A model generated the notes under the pieces. The model saw only the letters and a list, made by a program, of their open reading frames with translations, was not told the origin of the DNA and ran no database searches. The position numbers and the translations under genes are program-made. Below, piece by piece: positions 54,307 through 64,000 of a stretch of DNA of 64,000 bases (the first letter of the stretch is position 1; each line of letters starts with the position of its first letter). The stretch comes from Clostridium thermosuccinogenes (lineage in GTDB: Bacteria > Bacillota > Clostridia > Acetivibrionales > DSM-5807), in assembly GCF_002896855.1 (NCBI RefSeq), contig NZ_CP021850.1:4667217-4731216 (forward strand). Reading direction: 5' to 3'.

Positions 54307-57300
54307 ATGAATTTGATAGTAACTGTGACATACCTGATTTTAATAGGATTGATAGCATTACTGGCCATTTTGCTGCTAAGAAGGAATGGCTCTAAGGAAG
54401 ACATGCACATAAACAGTGCGATACTAAGCCCTGCAGAAGTTGAAAAGCATGCGGTTGCCGTAGCCAGAAGCCATGTTACTAAAAAAGGTGCAAAGCACTC
54501 AGACTGGCTTGCATCTCGGGTTTCTAAGGATTACAGGTATATATATGATACATATAAGAGAATGAACCATGATATTTCGCAGGGATTCCCTGTGCCCCCT
54601 GCAGTGGAATGGCTTTTGGACAATTTCTATATTATTGAGGAGCAGGCCAAGGATATATACCGGAATCTGTTAAGACAGAACTGCTGCAGGCTGCCTGTTT
54701 TAAAGTCGGGATACCTGAAGGGTTATCCCAGAATATATGCCATTGCTTCTGAACTTGTTACTCATACTGATGGAAATATTGATGAAAAGACTCTGGTAAA
54801 TTTCGTGAAATCCTATCAGACGCAAAGTCTGCTGTCTGTTGCCGAGTTATGGGCACTTCCGGTAATGCTGAGGGCCGCATTAATCAGAAACATAAGATAT
54901 ATTTGTGAAGCTGTAAATGAATCCCAGAATCAGCGCCATAAGGCCGATGAACTGGTGAATGTAATCAATAGTGACAAAGATAAAGACTACGATGAAATGT
55001 TAGCTGCATACAAGCAGAAATTTAAAGACCTTGATACCATAGACTCTACCTTTGCAGTGCACCTGCTTCGCAAGCTAAGGGATAGAGATAACGGAGCTTC
55101 GCTGCTTTTGCAATACCTGGAGGGTAAACTGATTGAACAGAATTCGTCGACGGAGGCAATCGCTTCTTCGGAGCATCAGGTTCAGGCGGCAAGAAAGGTA
55201 TCTATAGGTAATTCAATAGTAAGCTTAAAATCTATATCTACCATGGACTGGATGGAAATATTCGAATCCTTGAGCCAGGTGGAACGCATACTGAGGCAGG
55301 ACCCTTCAGGAGTTTATGGCCTTATGGACTTTGAATCCAGAGATTACTACAGGCGTGTTGTTGAAAAGATGGCAAAAAGATGCAGGGTATCGGAAACACT
55401 CATAGCGCTAAAGGCAGTTGAGTGCGCATCAGAAGCTCTAGAATCAGCAAATTCCAAACCAGAAGGAGCCAAGACCGAAAATCCTGAATGCCATGTGGGG
55501 TACTACCTTATTGGAAAAGGGAGAAAAAAACTGGAGCAAAAAATCGGTCGCAGGGACAGAAACCTGGACACATATGTAGTCGATACCAGAAAGAGAGCTT
55601 CATGCTTTTTCCTGGGGGCCATTGCTCTCATAACACTGCTGATTACCGTGCCTTTCGTATATTATGCTGCTGACAAAGAAAACTATATCGGTCTTGCGGT
55701 CATTTTGGCAGCTGTTGTAACACTTATACCTGCGAGCGACATCGCAATTGCCATTATAAATTTCATAGTAACACATATGTTTGAACCGGCTGTGCTGCCA
55801 AAGCTGGAGCTAAAAGATGGAGTTCCGGAAGAGTTTAGCACCATGGTAATCGTCCCCACGCTGCTTCCTAATGAAAAACGGGTTGCAGAGCTGCTTAGGC
55901 AGATGGAGACAAATTACCTGGCTAATAAGGAAAAAAACATCTATTTTGCTCTGGTAGGGGATTTCAAGGATGCTGAATCGGAGGAGCTGCCGGAGGATAG
56001 CAAAATTGTGAATGCAGCTCTTAGCGGCGTAAGGGAGCTGAATGAAAAATACGCTAAAGAAGGTAAAACTCTATTCTTCTTTTTCCACCGGCACAGGCAG
56101 CTAAACTCTGTCCAAGGCAGGTGGATGGGATGGGAGCGGAAGCGCGGAGCCATAATAGAGCTCAATGACCTGCTGAGAGGCTCAGAGAAAACCAGCTACA
56201 GCATTATGAGCTGTGATGTGAAAGAAATACCTCATGTGAAATATGTGATCACCCTTGACGCAGACACCTTGATGCCTATAGGCAGTGCGAAAAAACTCAT
56301 AGGAGCTATTGCCCATCCTATGAACCGGGCAATAGTGGACAAGGAAACAGGAGTTGTCGTGGAAGGCTATGGCCTGCTGCAACCGAGGATTGATATCAAC
56401 ATAACAAGCGCAAACAGCACAATGTATTCAAAAATATTTGCAGGACAGGGAGGCATCGACCCATATACCACTGCTGTATCCGATGTATATCAGGACCTTT
56501 TCCGAGAAGGTATATTCACCGGCAAAGGTATATATGAGCTGGATGTTTTCCAGGGTATTCTAAAAGATGCAATACCGGAAAATGCCGTTCTGAGCCATGA
56601 CCTGCTGGAAGGCTCTTATATAAGGGCAGGATTGGTGTCAGACATCTCCCTGGTGGATGGATATCCTGCAAGATACAATTCTTCTTCCATGAGACTTCAC
56701 CGCTGGGTACGGGGAGACTGGCAGCTTTTGCCGTGGCTTGGGTCAAAAGTAAAGGACAGGCACGGCAACAGGAGGAAAAACCCTCTTTCTCTTATATCCA
56801 AGTGGAAGATATTGGATAACATGAGAAGAAGCCTTATTAATCCTTCATTGTTTCTTCTCATCATCCTCGGAGTTTCAATTTTTCCGGGCAATAGCCTTGT
56901 GTGGGTTGGCTTGGCTTTAATTACTGCAGTTTTTCCCACTATCATGTATTTGATAGGAAGGCTGTTTGCCGGCGGATACCAGGGCAGCACGGGAAGCGGA
57001 GATTCCACTGTAATACGGGGATTTAGAGCCAGCCTTTATCAATCAGTGCTGCAGATAGTATTTATAGCTTATCAAGCTTATCTTATGTGCGATGCTATAT
57101 CGAGGACAATAATAAGAGTGCTTTTTACGAGAAAGAACATGCTGGAATGGGTGACAGCTGCAGATATGGAGGCTTCCCTTAAAAATGACCTCGGCAGCTA
57201 TTGGAGAAGAATGTGTATATCACCCCTTGCAGGGATTGCAGTATTTATCCTGGCATTCATGCTTTCATCGGAGGCGGTATTGATTTCTGCGATTTTGCTC

Positions 57301-60300
57301 GTCCTGTGGGGAACAGCTCCCTATACGGCTTACATGATAAGTTTGAAACAGGAAAAAGGAATTGCAAAGCTTGACAGGCAGGATATCATGGAGCTCAGGC
57401 GGATCGCCCGGAAGACCTGGAGATATTTTGAGGATATGGTGAATGCCGAAAACAACTATCTGCCACCGGACAATTACCAGGAGGATCCTCCGAACGGAGT
57501 GGCGCACAGGACATCACCGACAAATATAGGGCTGATGCTTGCTTCAACTTTATGCGCATGGGATTTAGGGTATATTGGCCTTAAAGAAATGCTGAAAAGG
57601 CTGGATGATTCCGTTTCGGTCATTGAAAAGCTGGACAAGTGGCAAGGGCACCTTTATAACTGGTATGATACTTTAACTCTTGATGTGCTAAGGCCGGCAT
57701 ATGTTTCTACCGTGGACAGCGGAAACTTTGTCGGATATCTTATTGTACTGGCAGAAGGATTGAAGGATCTCTTAAGCCGGAACTTATTCGGTAATGAGAC
57801 TCTTTTGGGCATCAGGGACACTGTGGCACTGTTTAATGAAGAGAACAAGGAAACAGGTATGGGAATTGATGTAGAAATGCTGGATAAGCTCATCATGAAC
57901 CATAATTTTAGCATCAGGGAATTGAAGTCCCTGGTGGATAAATTGCTGTATGATCTGTCGGGAAATGATATCAGTCGCCATAAAGTCAAAAAAACCGTAT
58001 GGGGTAAAAAGCTCCTTGCCATGCTGAAATCCTTCCAGGCCGACATGACAGAGCTTTTCCCTCTGCTGGAGATTGAGGAAGAGGAACTCGTGAATCTTGA
58101 ACTTAATACTGGTAGTGCCGATGGAAGAAATTCTGACAATCTGTCCCTCACAGGCTTGCAGAAGGCATATGAGGAAATGCATAAGAAGCTCCTGGAGAAG
58201 GGCTCAGGCGCAGTTGGCGAAAGGAGAGGGTCAGCGGCTGATAGCGTAGAACAGAAGGTTGAAGTAGGGCAAAAAAACGGCAAGGCTATACAGCTGTTAG
58301 AATACGGAAAAGAAAGTGTTTTTAGAACGATAAATGATATTAATGATATGATACGTAGAGTATCGGAGCTAGCAGAGGCTACTAAATTTGGACCGCTATT
58401 TGATCATAAAAAGCAGCTCTTTTCCATTGGCTACAATATAGAAGAAAACAGGCTGACAAAAGCGTATTATGACCTATTTGCTTCGGAAGCAAGGCAGGCA
58501 AGTTATATTGCCGTTGCCCGGGGCGAGGTGGATAAAAAGCATTGGTTCAGGCTGGGCAGAAGGCTTACTATGGTAGACGGATATAAGGGATTGGTTTCCT
58601 GGACTGGTACAATGTTTGAGTACTTTATGCCTTTCCTGGTGATGAAAAATTATGAAAACACTCTGCTGGACGAAACATACAACTTTGCTGTAAAAGCCCA
58701 GAAGAAGTATGGTATGAGCAGGGGAATTCCATGGGGAACATCGGAGTCGGCCTATTATTCTTTCGACATGAAGCTGAATTACCAGTACAAGGCTTTTGGA
58801 GTACCGGAACTCGGCCTGAAGCGCGGTCTTGTAAACGATATGGTCGTAGCGCCTTATGCAACCCTGCTGGCCCTCAATATCGACCCTGTCGGGGTCATTA
58901 AGAATATCAGGGAACTGATTAAGGAAGGCATGGATGGGCCTTACGGGCTGTACGAAGCGATAGATTATACGCCATCCCGCCTGCGGCATGGTGAAAAATG
59001 CGCAATTGTAAGGAGCTTTATGGTGCATCATCTTGGGATGAGCCTGCTGGCTCTTGACAACTATCTGAACGATAATATCATACAGGAGAGATTCCACAGC
59101 AATCCTGTGATGAGGTCTGCTGAGCTGCTCCTGCAGGAAAGGATGCCGGAGAAGGCTTTAATAACGAAAGAATTCAAGGAGAAGCTTATTCCGGTCAAGA
59201 AGATAGTGCAGGAAGAAAAAGAGGTGATAAGAAAGTTCGGCATACCGGAGGGCGAACTTCCGCAAATGCATATTATGTCCAACGGGAGCTATTCCGTCAT
59301 GGTCACCGATGGAGGATCGGGATACAGCAAAATAGGGGATATTGCCGTGTCAAGATGGAAGGGAAATATCCGGGGGGCCGCATCGGGTACATTTGTCTTT
59401 GTTCAGAACATAAATTCAAATACCGCATGGTCAACTACCTATGAGCCTTTTAATGTCGTTCCGGAGGAGTACCATGTTACCTTTTACCCGGATAAAGCGG
59501 TTTTTAGAAGAAAGGACGGAAATATAGAAACCCGGACGGATATAATTGTTTCAACCGAAGAGAATGCCGAAATAAGAAGGGTTACCTTGACTAACCACAG
59601 CCAGCACAACAGGATATTGGAGGTGACCAGCTATTTTGAGGTAGTTCTCACCCCGGCTGATGCGGATGCTGCCCATCCGGCTTTCAGCAACCTTTTTGTT
59701 ACAACTGAGTTTGTCGCTGAACACAATTGCCTCTTGGCATATAGAAGGCCTAGAAGTGCAAGCCAGAAGCCTATAATGGCCATGCACTGCGTCACTGTTG
59801 AAGGAGAGGCAGTTGGCAATCTTCAGTATGAGACGGATCGCAGCAAATTTATCGGAAGAAACAGGGATATTTCAAACCCTGTTGCTATGGGAGTGGATCA
59901 ACCGCTCAGCGATACCGCAGGGTCCGTGCTTGACCCTATCATGAGCCTGCGAAAGAGGGTGACCGTGCAGCCGGGGCAAAGCGTGAGGCTTTCATATATT
60001 ATGGCTGTCGGGGACAAAAAGGAGCAACTGCTTGAGATTGCTGAAAAGTACAGCGACCCAAAAGTGGTGGACCGTGCTTTCGAACTGGCATGGAATCGAA
60101 GCCAGATTGAATTGAGATATCTGGGCTTTAAGGCTGAAGAAGTGCGGCTGTATCTGGAAATGATACCACTGATATTGCTGCCAGGCCCGGTCAGGAGAAA
60201 ATGGGCTTGGGCCATTGAAAAGAACAGGGAAGGACAAGCGGGATTATGGAAATTTGGAATATCCGGAGATGTTCCGATAATCCTCATCACATTAAAGGAT

Positions 60301-63108
60301 ACGGAGGAAACCGATATGGTGGCCCGTATTCTCAAAGCCCATGAGTATTGGAGATTAAAGGGCTTGCTTGTGGACCTGGTTATACTTTTGCAGGATGAGT
60401 CCAGTTATGTGCAGCCGCTGTATAATGCAGTCAGAGATGCCATTTCCTATAGCCACGCTCGGGATATGATCGGGGCAAAGGGAGGAGTATTCATCCTGGA
60501 TGCCAATACGATGGAAGAAAAGGATATTGTATTGCTCTACACCGTCGCGAGGATAGTATTGAGGGGTAGTGCAGCTTCAATCAGGGAAGAATTGAAAACG
60601 GATTTGGAAAAGCCTGTTGTGCCTCTTTTGGACATAAATGAAGTGCAGGAAGAAAGCATCGATTCATCGGAGGAAACCGTTCAACATCAGGATTTTGATA
60701 CTTCCAGCCTTAAATATTTTAATGGCATCGGAGGCTTTGGCAGCGACGGACGGGAGTATGTGATATATTTGCGCGATGGGGTCCACACCTATGCTCCATG
60801 GATAAATGTAATATCCAATAATAAGTTTGGCTTTATAGTGTCGGAGTCGGGAGGAGGATATACCTGGTCGGAGAACAGCCGTGAAAACAAGCTTACTCCA
60901 TGGTCGAACGATCCCGTTTCCGACATTCCGGGAGAAATATTCTATGTAAGGGATGAAAATACGGGCAGATACTGGAGCATAACCCCGATGCCCATTAGAG
61001 GAGCCGGTGATTATATCATACGCCATGGATGGGGATATTCTGTTTTTGAACACAGCTGCAATGGCTTGGAGCAGAGCCTGACGGAGTTTGTTCCGGTGGA
61101 CGATCCAGTAAAGATATGCATGGTGCGATTGAAAAATACCACCGATGCCGTGAAAAACTTGAGTGTTACTTATTATATAAGACCTGTGCTGGGAGTCAAC
61201 GAGAATACTACTGCCCAGTATATAACAACAGGAATTCACAAGGAATCCGGTATGATGCTATTAACCAATACTTTTAATCCGGATTTTCCTGATAGAATTG
61301 CTTTTATGGACGTATCGGAGCAGGTCCGTTCCATCACCGGGGACCGTACGGAATTTATTGGCCTGAGGGGAAGCCTTAGAAATCCTGAGGCTTTAAGAAG
61401 GACAGAGCTTTCCGGCAAAGTAGGAGCGGGCCTGGACCCTTGTGGGGCAGTTCAGGTAAAGGCCAGTCTTGAACCGGGTCAGGAGAGGACGATTGTCTTT
61501 CTGCTGGGACAGGCAGCCAGCATGGAAGAAGCGCTTCAGGTAGCGTCAAAATACAAGAATCCGGAAACTGCGGAAGATGCCCTGAACAAGGTTAAAAGTT
61601 ACTGGCTGAATAAATTGGGAGCCATACAGGTCAAAACGCCGGATGACTCCATAAACATCATGCTAAACGGATGGCTGCAATACCAGGTGGTGGCATGCCG
61701 CCTCTGGGCACGGTCTGCCTTTTATCAGTCCGGTGGAGCGTACGGATACAGGGATCAATTGCAGGATGTTATGGCTGTAGTATACACCTGGCCGGAGCTC
61801 ACAAGAAAACAGATACTTCTTCACGCCTCCCATCAGTTCCTGGAGGGAGATGTGCAGCACTGGTGGCATCCCGGAGCGGACAAAGGCATAAGGACCCGTT
61901 ATTCCGACGACTATTTATGGCTTCCTTATGTGACTATCGATTATATAAGGAATACCGGGGATTGGAATATACTGGATGAAGTTGCTGGATATCTGGAGGA
62001 TGAGCCGCTGGCGGAAGACGAAGATGAAAGATATAACATACCACGTATTTCAGCGCAAAAATCAAATATTTATGAGCACTGCATCAGAGCTATAGAGAAT
62101 GGATTAAAGTTCGGACCTCATGGCATACCCCTTATAGGATGCGGTGACTGGAATGATGGAATGAACACCGTAGGCAATAAGGGAAAAGGCGAAAGCGTAT
62201 GGCTTGGTTGGTTCCTTTATACGATACTGAACAATTTCATTCCGATATGTATGAGGAGGGGAGATAAGGAAAGAGCTGAACGGTATAGGAAAGCAGCACA
62301 GGATATAGTTGATGCTATTGAAAACAATGCTTGGGATGGAAGCTGGTACAGAAGAGCATACTTTGATGATGGCACTCCTCTAGGTTCGGCACAAAACGCC
62401 GAATGTAGAATAGACTCCTTATCCCAGTCTTGGTCTGCCATATCAGGCGCCGGCAAGCAAAGCCGGGTGGATGAAGCTATGCATGCCGTGGAGAATTACC
62501 TCGTTGACCGGGAAGTAGGCATAATCAAGCTATTGACACCACCTTTTGACAGCAGCGAGCTGCAGCCGGGTTATATAAAAGGTTATGTACCGGGAGTGCG
62601 GGAGAACGGAGGACAGTATACCCATGCTGCGGTTTGGACCGTCATGGCTTTTGCGAAGTTGGGAGAAGGGGACACTGCAGGAAATCTGTATCACATGATA
62701 AACCCAATAAACCACGCCAGAACTCCTATGGAATCGTCCCGCTACAGGGTAGAGCCCTATGTAATGGCTGCAGATGTCTATGCGGTGCATCCCAACGTAG
62801 GAAGAGGCGGATGGACCTGGTATACCGGTGCCGCCGGATGGATGTACAGGGTCGGACTGGAGCATATACTGGGAATCAGGAAAGAGGAAAACAAAATATT
62901 GTTTAATCCATGCATTCCGTCAACATGGAAGGAATACAGCATAAAATATAGATTCGGTGCAGCGGTGTATGAAATAACTATAAAAAACCCTGAAGCTGTA
63001 AATAAAGGAGTAAAATCCGTGTCATTGGACGGCAAAAAACTGGAAGAAGCAGTATTGCCTTTGACAGACGACGGCCTGGAGCATCAAGTTGAGGTCATAA
63101 TGGGCTAG
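54307..63108 (+). CDS. Cyclic beta-1,2-glucan synthase-like protein (GT84 + cyclisation domain + GH94)
   Basis: A 2,933-residue membrane enzyme of the NdvB/Cgs family. An N-terminal helix (LIVTVTYLILIGLIALLAIL) and further transmembrane segments (~430-490, ~848-890, ~976-1010) surround the GT84 glycosyltransferase with QGRWMGW (~602) and the metal-binding D651-A-D653 (ITLDADTLMP). Residues ~1075-1600 match the glucoamylase-like region (PF10091) assigned to cyclisation (WYDTLTLDVLRPAYVSTVDS, RGIPWGTSESAYYSF), interrupted by a charged insert near 1290-1340. Two GH94-type beta-sandwich/helical halves follow, with the phosphorylase motif GDWNDGMN and predicted catalytic D2617. It would make beta-1,2-glucan from UDP-glucose and trim it. 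Rhizobial and Brucella homologues are similarly long. It is divergent from S4 and monocistronic. Confidence 0.9.
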   Translation: MNLIVTVTYLILIGLIALLAILLLRRNGSKEDMHINSAILSPAEVEKHAVAVARSHVTKKGAKHSDWLASRVSKDYRYIYDTYKRMNHDISQGFPVPPAVEWLLDNFYIIEEQAKDIYRNLLRQNCCRLPVLKSGYLKGYPRIYAIASELVTHTDGNIDEKTLVNFVKSYQTQSLLSVAELWALPVMLRAALIRNIRYICEAVNESQNQRHKADELVNVINSDKDKDYDEMLAAYKQKFKDLDTIDSTFAVHLLRKLRDRDNGASLLLQYLEGKLIEQNSSTEAIASSEHQVQAARKVSIGNSIVSLKSISTMDWMEIFESLSQVERILRQDPSGVYGLMDFESRDYYRRVVEKMAKRCRVSETLIALKAVECASEALESANSKPEGAKTENPECHVGYYLIGKGRKKLEQKIGRRDRNLDTYVVDTRKRASCFFLGAIALITLLITVPFVYYAADKENYIGLAVILAAVVTLIPASDIAIAIINFIVTHMFEPAVLPKLELKDGVPEEFSTMVIVPTLLPNEKRVAELLRQMETNYLANKEKNIYFALVGDFKDAESEELPEDSKIVNAALSGVRELNEKYAKEGKTLFFFFHRHRQLNSVQGRWMGWERKRGAIIELNDLLRGSEKTSYSIMSCDVKEIPHVKYVITLDADTLMPIGSAKKLIGAIAHPMNRAIVDKETGVVVEGYGLLQPRIDINITSANSTMYSKIFAGQGGIDPYTTAVSDVYQDLFREGIFTGKGIYELDVFQGILKDAIPENAVLSHDLLEGSYIRAGLVSDISLVDGYPARYNSSSMRLHRWVRGDWQLLPWLGSKVKDRHGNRRKNPLSLISKWKILDNMRRSLINPSLFLLIILGVSIFPGNSLVWVGLALITAVFPTIMYLIGRLFAGGYQGSTGSGDSTVIRGFRASLYQSVLQIVFIAYQAYLMCDAISRTIIRVLFTRKNMLEWVTAADMEASLKNDLGSYWRRMCISPLAGIAVFILAFMLSSEAVLISAILLVLWGTAPYTAYMISLKQEKGIAKLDRQDIMELRRIARKTWRYFEDMVNAENNYLPPDNYQEDPPNGVAHRTSPTNIGLMLASTLCAWDLGYIGLKEMLKRLDDSVSVIEKLDKWQGHLYNWYDTLTLDVLRPAYVSTVDSGNFVGYLIVLAEGLKDLLSRNLFGNETLLGIRDTVALFNEENKETGMGIDVEMLDKLIMNHNFSIRELKSLVDKLLYDLSGNDISRHKVKKTVWGKKLLAMLKSFQADMTELFPLLEIEEEELVNLELNTGSADGRNSDNLSLTGLQKAYEEMHKKLLEKGSGAVGERRGSAADSVEQKVEVGQKNGKAIQLLEYGKESVFRTINDINDMIRRVSELAEATKFGPLFDHKKQLFSIGYNIEENRLTKAYYDLFASEARQASYIAVARGEVDKKHWFRLGRRLTMVDGYKGLVSWTGTMFEYFMPFLVMKNYENTLLDETYNFAVKAQKKYGMSRGIPWGTSESAYYSFDMKLNYQYKAFGVPELGLKRGLVNDMVVAPYATLLALNIDPVGVIKNIRELIKEGMDGPYGLYEAIDYTPSRLRHGEKCAIVRSFMVHHLGMSLLALDNYLNDNIIQERFHSNPVMRSAELLLQERMPEKALITKEFKEKLIPVKKIVQEEKEVIRKFGIPEGELPQMHIMSNGSYSVMVTDGGSGYSKIGDIAVSRWKGNIRGAASGTFVFVQNINSNTAWSTTYEPFNVVPEEYHVTFYPDKAVFRRKDGNIETRTDIIVSTEENAEIRRVTLTNHSQHNRILEVTSYFEVVLTPADADAAHPAFSNLFVTTEFVAEHNCLLAYRRPRSASQKPIMAMHCVTVEGEAVGNLQYETDRSKFIGRNRDISNPVAMGVDQPLSDTAGSVLDPIMSLRKRVTVQPGQSVRLSYIMAVGDKKEQLLEIAEKYSDPKVVDRAFELAWNRSQIELRYLGFKAEEVRLYLEMIPLILLPGPVRRKWAWAIEKNREGQAGLWKFGISGDVPIILITLKDTEETDMVARILKAHEYWRLKGLLVDLVILLQDESSYVQPLYNAVRDAISYSHARDMIGAKGGVFILDANTMEEKDIVLLYTVARIVLRGSAASIREELKTDLEKPVVPLLDINEVQEESIDSSEETVQHQDFDTSSLKYFNGIGGFGSDGREYVIYLRDGVHTYAPWINVISNNKFGFIVSESGGGYTWSENSRENKLTPWSNDPVSDIPGEIFYVRDENTGRYWSITPMPIRGAGDYIIRHGWGYSVFEHSCNGLEQSLTEFVPVDDPVKICMVRLKNTTDAVKNLSVTYYIRPVLGVNENTTAQYITTGIHKESGMMLLTNTFNPDFPDRIAFMDVSEQVRSITGDRTEFIGLRGSLRNPEALRRTELSGKVGAGLDPCGAVQVKASLEPGQERTIVFLLGQAASMEEALQVASKYKNPETAEDALNKVKSYWLNKLGAIQVKTPDDSINIMLNGWLQYQVVACRLWARSAFYQSGGAYGYRDQLQDVMAVVYTWPELTRKQILLHASHQFLEGDVQHWWHPGADKGIRTRYSDDYLWLPYVTIDYIRNTGDWNILDEVAGYLEDEPLAEDEDERYNIPRISAQKSNIYEHCIRAIENGLKFGPHGIPLIGCGDWNDGMNTVGNKGKGESVWLGWFLYTILNNFIPICMRRGDKERAERYRKAAQDIVDAIENNAWDGSWYRRAYFDDGTPLGSAQNAECRIDSLSQSWSAISGAGKQSRVDEAMHAVENYLVDREVGIIKLLTPPFDSSELQPGYIKGYVPGVRENGGQYTHAAVWTVMAFAKLGEGDTAGNLYHMINPINHARTPMESSRYRVEPYVMAADVYAVHPNVGRGGWTWYTGAAGWMYRVGLEHILGIRKEENKILFNPCIPSTWKEYSIKYRFGAAVYEITIKNPEAVNKGVKSVSLDGKKLEEAVLPLTDDGLEHQVEVIMG

Positions 63109-63224
63109 ACAAAAAGCTAATGTATTCAGGCAGCTTGGGATTGGCATCTGCAGATATCATACCATCAGAATGAAAGACTGACAGGAATATAAACGGAGAT
63201 ACTTGACTGAACAATTGAATATTA

Positions 63225-63386
63225 TCAGAGAGGCTTAACTAAAAAATATAGATTTATAAAAGCTTCAGCTGCCGACTGCCAATCCCCGGCTGATAAAATA
63301 GAAACTCCAGTATAGGGGTCAGGCTTTTCACCTTTTTCTAATTTGACTCCACCATATATCGAAACATAAATTAGCTTTTGTTTCAT
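63225..63386 (-). pseudogene. Small minus-strand gene remnant
   Basis: The frame MKQKLIYVSIYGGVKLEKGE continuing through PYTGVSILSAGDWQSAAEAF to TGA (63227-63225) is protein-like and stays open upstream to about 63440. No ribosome site precedes the ATG at 63386. It looks like the end of a decayed gene; the family is not recognised. The rest of 63109-63694 holds no clear gene or known riboswitch. Confidence 0.35.
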
Positions 63387-63694
63387 ATGTAAAGATATTT
63401 CTACCGGTGCATATTCTTTGTTGTTTATTGATTGAGATTCTTATACTGCAGGTGTATTATTTATAATATGGAAGCATTGTGCGGCTATAAAGGTTCATTA
63501 TCTTTATAGGTAAGGATATCTATCCCGCATTCGGAGCGGTAAGCATATGTCCAGCTGCACTGAAACGCCTATAAAGTGAGGCAGTTTTCCATAGCAAAAT
63601 AGTTTCCTAATGAACAACCGACCGAGTCATAAGGTAACTAAAAGAAAATGGCCTTAGCCGCTGTCAAAAGATTATTAAGGGGGTACATTAACTT

Positions 63695-63847
63695 ATGAAG
63701 GAATTAAAGGATATGGATAGAGATGAACTGCTGGAGATTATAAGGATCAAGGATATGGTTATTGAGGAATTGAGAAATGAGGTTAAAGCGTATCAGCAAC
63801 TGGTAAATGAGCTTCAGAAGAATTCCAGTGGTAAAGTGCCAGATTGA
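63695..63847 (+). CDS. 50-residue coiled-coil protein
   Basis: ATG 63695 to TGA 63845-63847 encodes MKELKDMDRDELLEIIRIKD followed by MVIEELRNEVKAYQQLVNEL, an amphipathic helix with heptad-like leucines and isoleucines. AAGGGGG lies 11 nt upstream, a little far. It resembles the short helical N-terminal segments of some clostridial regulators, so it may be complete or a fragment. Sequence after it to the window end (63848-64000) shows no gene. Confidence 0.5.
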   Translation: MKELKDMDRDELLEIIRIKDMVIEELRNEVKAYQQLVNELQKNSSGKVPD

Positions 63848-64000
63848 TATGGCAGTAAAGCAAAAAGCATTATACGGTTAGATAATGAAGTAAAACGAAG
63901 TTGGCGGCACGTAAATTGATAAAACGCTCATAATTCAAAGATGTTATAGGTTGTAATAGTTAACGTAATGGTGGTAATATATAAAAGCTGTCGCTGCGGC

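Noticed and set aside
63500..63694. Riboswitch upstream of the 50-residue gene
   Set aside because: Some stem-forming segments exist (CTGCACT...AGTGAGGCAG), but no consensus of the c-di-GMP, ydaO, SAM or other common classes could be matched by eye.

Overview
The window comes from a Gram-positive, anaerobic, endospore-forming bacterium, most likely a polysaccharide-degrading member of the Clostridia. This rests on a forespore spoVA operon, a reverse rubrerythrin for oxygen tolerance, an S-layer (SLH) anchored giant glycosidase, strong AGGAGG-type ribosome binding sites with TTG and GTG starts, and YesM/YesN with LplB/YtcP-type sugar transport without a local ATPase. No rRNA, tRNA or CRISPR array was seen.

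Layout. 1-7.7 kb: tail of a sugar-binding protein, then two FAD-dependent oxidoreductases flanking a uroporphyrinogen-decarboxylase-family gene. A complete 1,933-bp IS6-like insertion sequence (16-bp terminal repeats, 8-bp target duplication) sits in the 5' leader of the second oxidoreductase. 8-37.9 kb: a large galactoside/fucoside utilisation locus. It holds a GH95 fucosidase (3' frameshift), a GH36 alpha-galactosidase, an AraC regulator, galM, a DUF5107-TPR protein, three paralogous clan GH-D glycosidases, a YesN/YesM two-component system, and an ABC importer (two permeases and a lipoprotein). One GH-D enzyme is membrane-anchored, one is cytoplasmic and frameshifted, and one is a 2,351-residue secreted enzyme with nine carbohydrate-binding-like modules and three SLH domains. 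A shared ~37-bp motif lies upstream of the GH95 gene, the membrane GH-D gene and the ABC operon, which suggests one regulon. 38-43 kb: two unknown AT-rich genes and, on the minus strand, a GH2 beta-galactosidase (lacZ) with a clear sigma-A promoter flanked by a 12-bp inverted repeat. 43.2-46.7 kb (minus strand): a six-gene operon DUF1657 - 2Duf (DUF421+DUF1657) - spoVAC - spoVAD - spoVAEb - DUF1657. Its gene content is that of the spoVA2mob spore heat-resistance operons. 47-54 kb: a PrcB-like secreted protein, small genes, reverse rubrerythrin, a patch of gene remnants, a GNAT acetyltransferase, a membrane protein, an AEC transporter and a zinc-free S4 paralogue. 54.3-63.1 kb: a 2,933-residue cyclic beta-1,2-glucan synthase-like GT84/GH94 protein. 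63.1-64 kb: mostly non-coding, with a gene remnant and a 50-codon gene.

Inferred workflow of the sugar locus. The wall-bound and membrane-bound glycosidases trim galactose-bearing polymers or glycans outside the cell. The lipoprotein and permeases import the oligosaccharides, energised by an ATPase encoded elsewhere. Cytoplasmic GH95, GH36 and GH2 enzymes complete hydrolysis, and GalM and the DUF5107 protein handle free aldoses. YesM/YesN and the AraC regulator sense the substrate.

The most unusual observations are: (i) two copies of a ~120-bp intergenic element, 27 kb apart, with collinear ends but inverted cores; (ii) the shared motif of the sugar locus; (iii) the nine-module SLH glycosidase and its two paralogues in other compartments; (iv) a long RNA-like palindrome inside the IS; (v) single-base deletions in two glycosidase genes.
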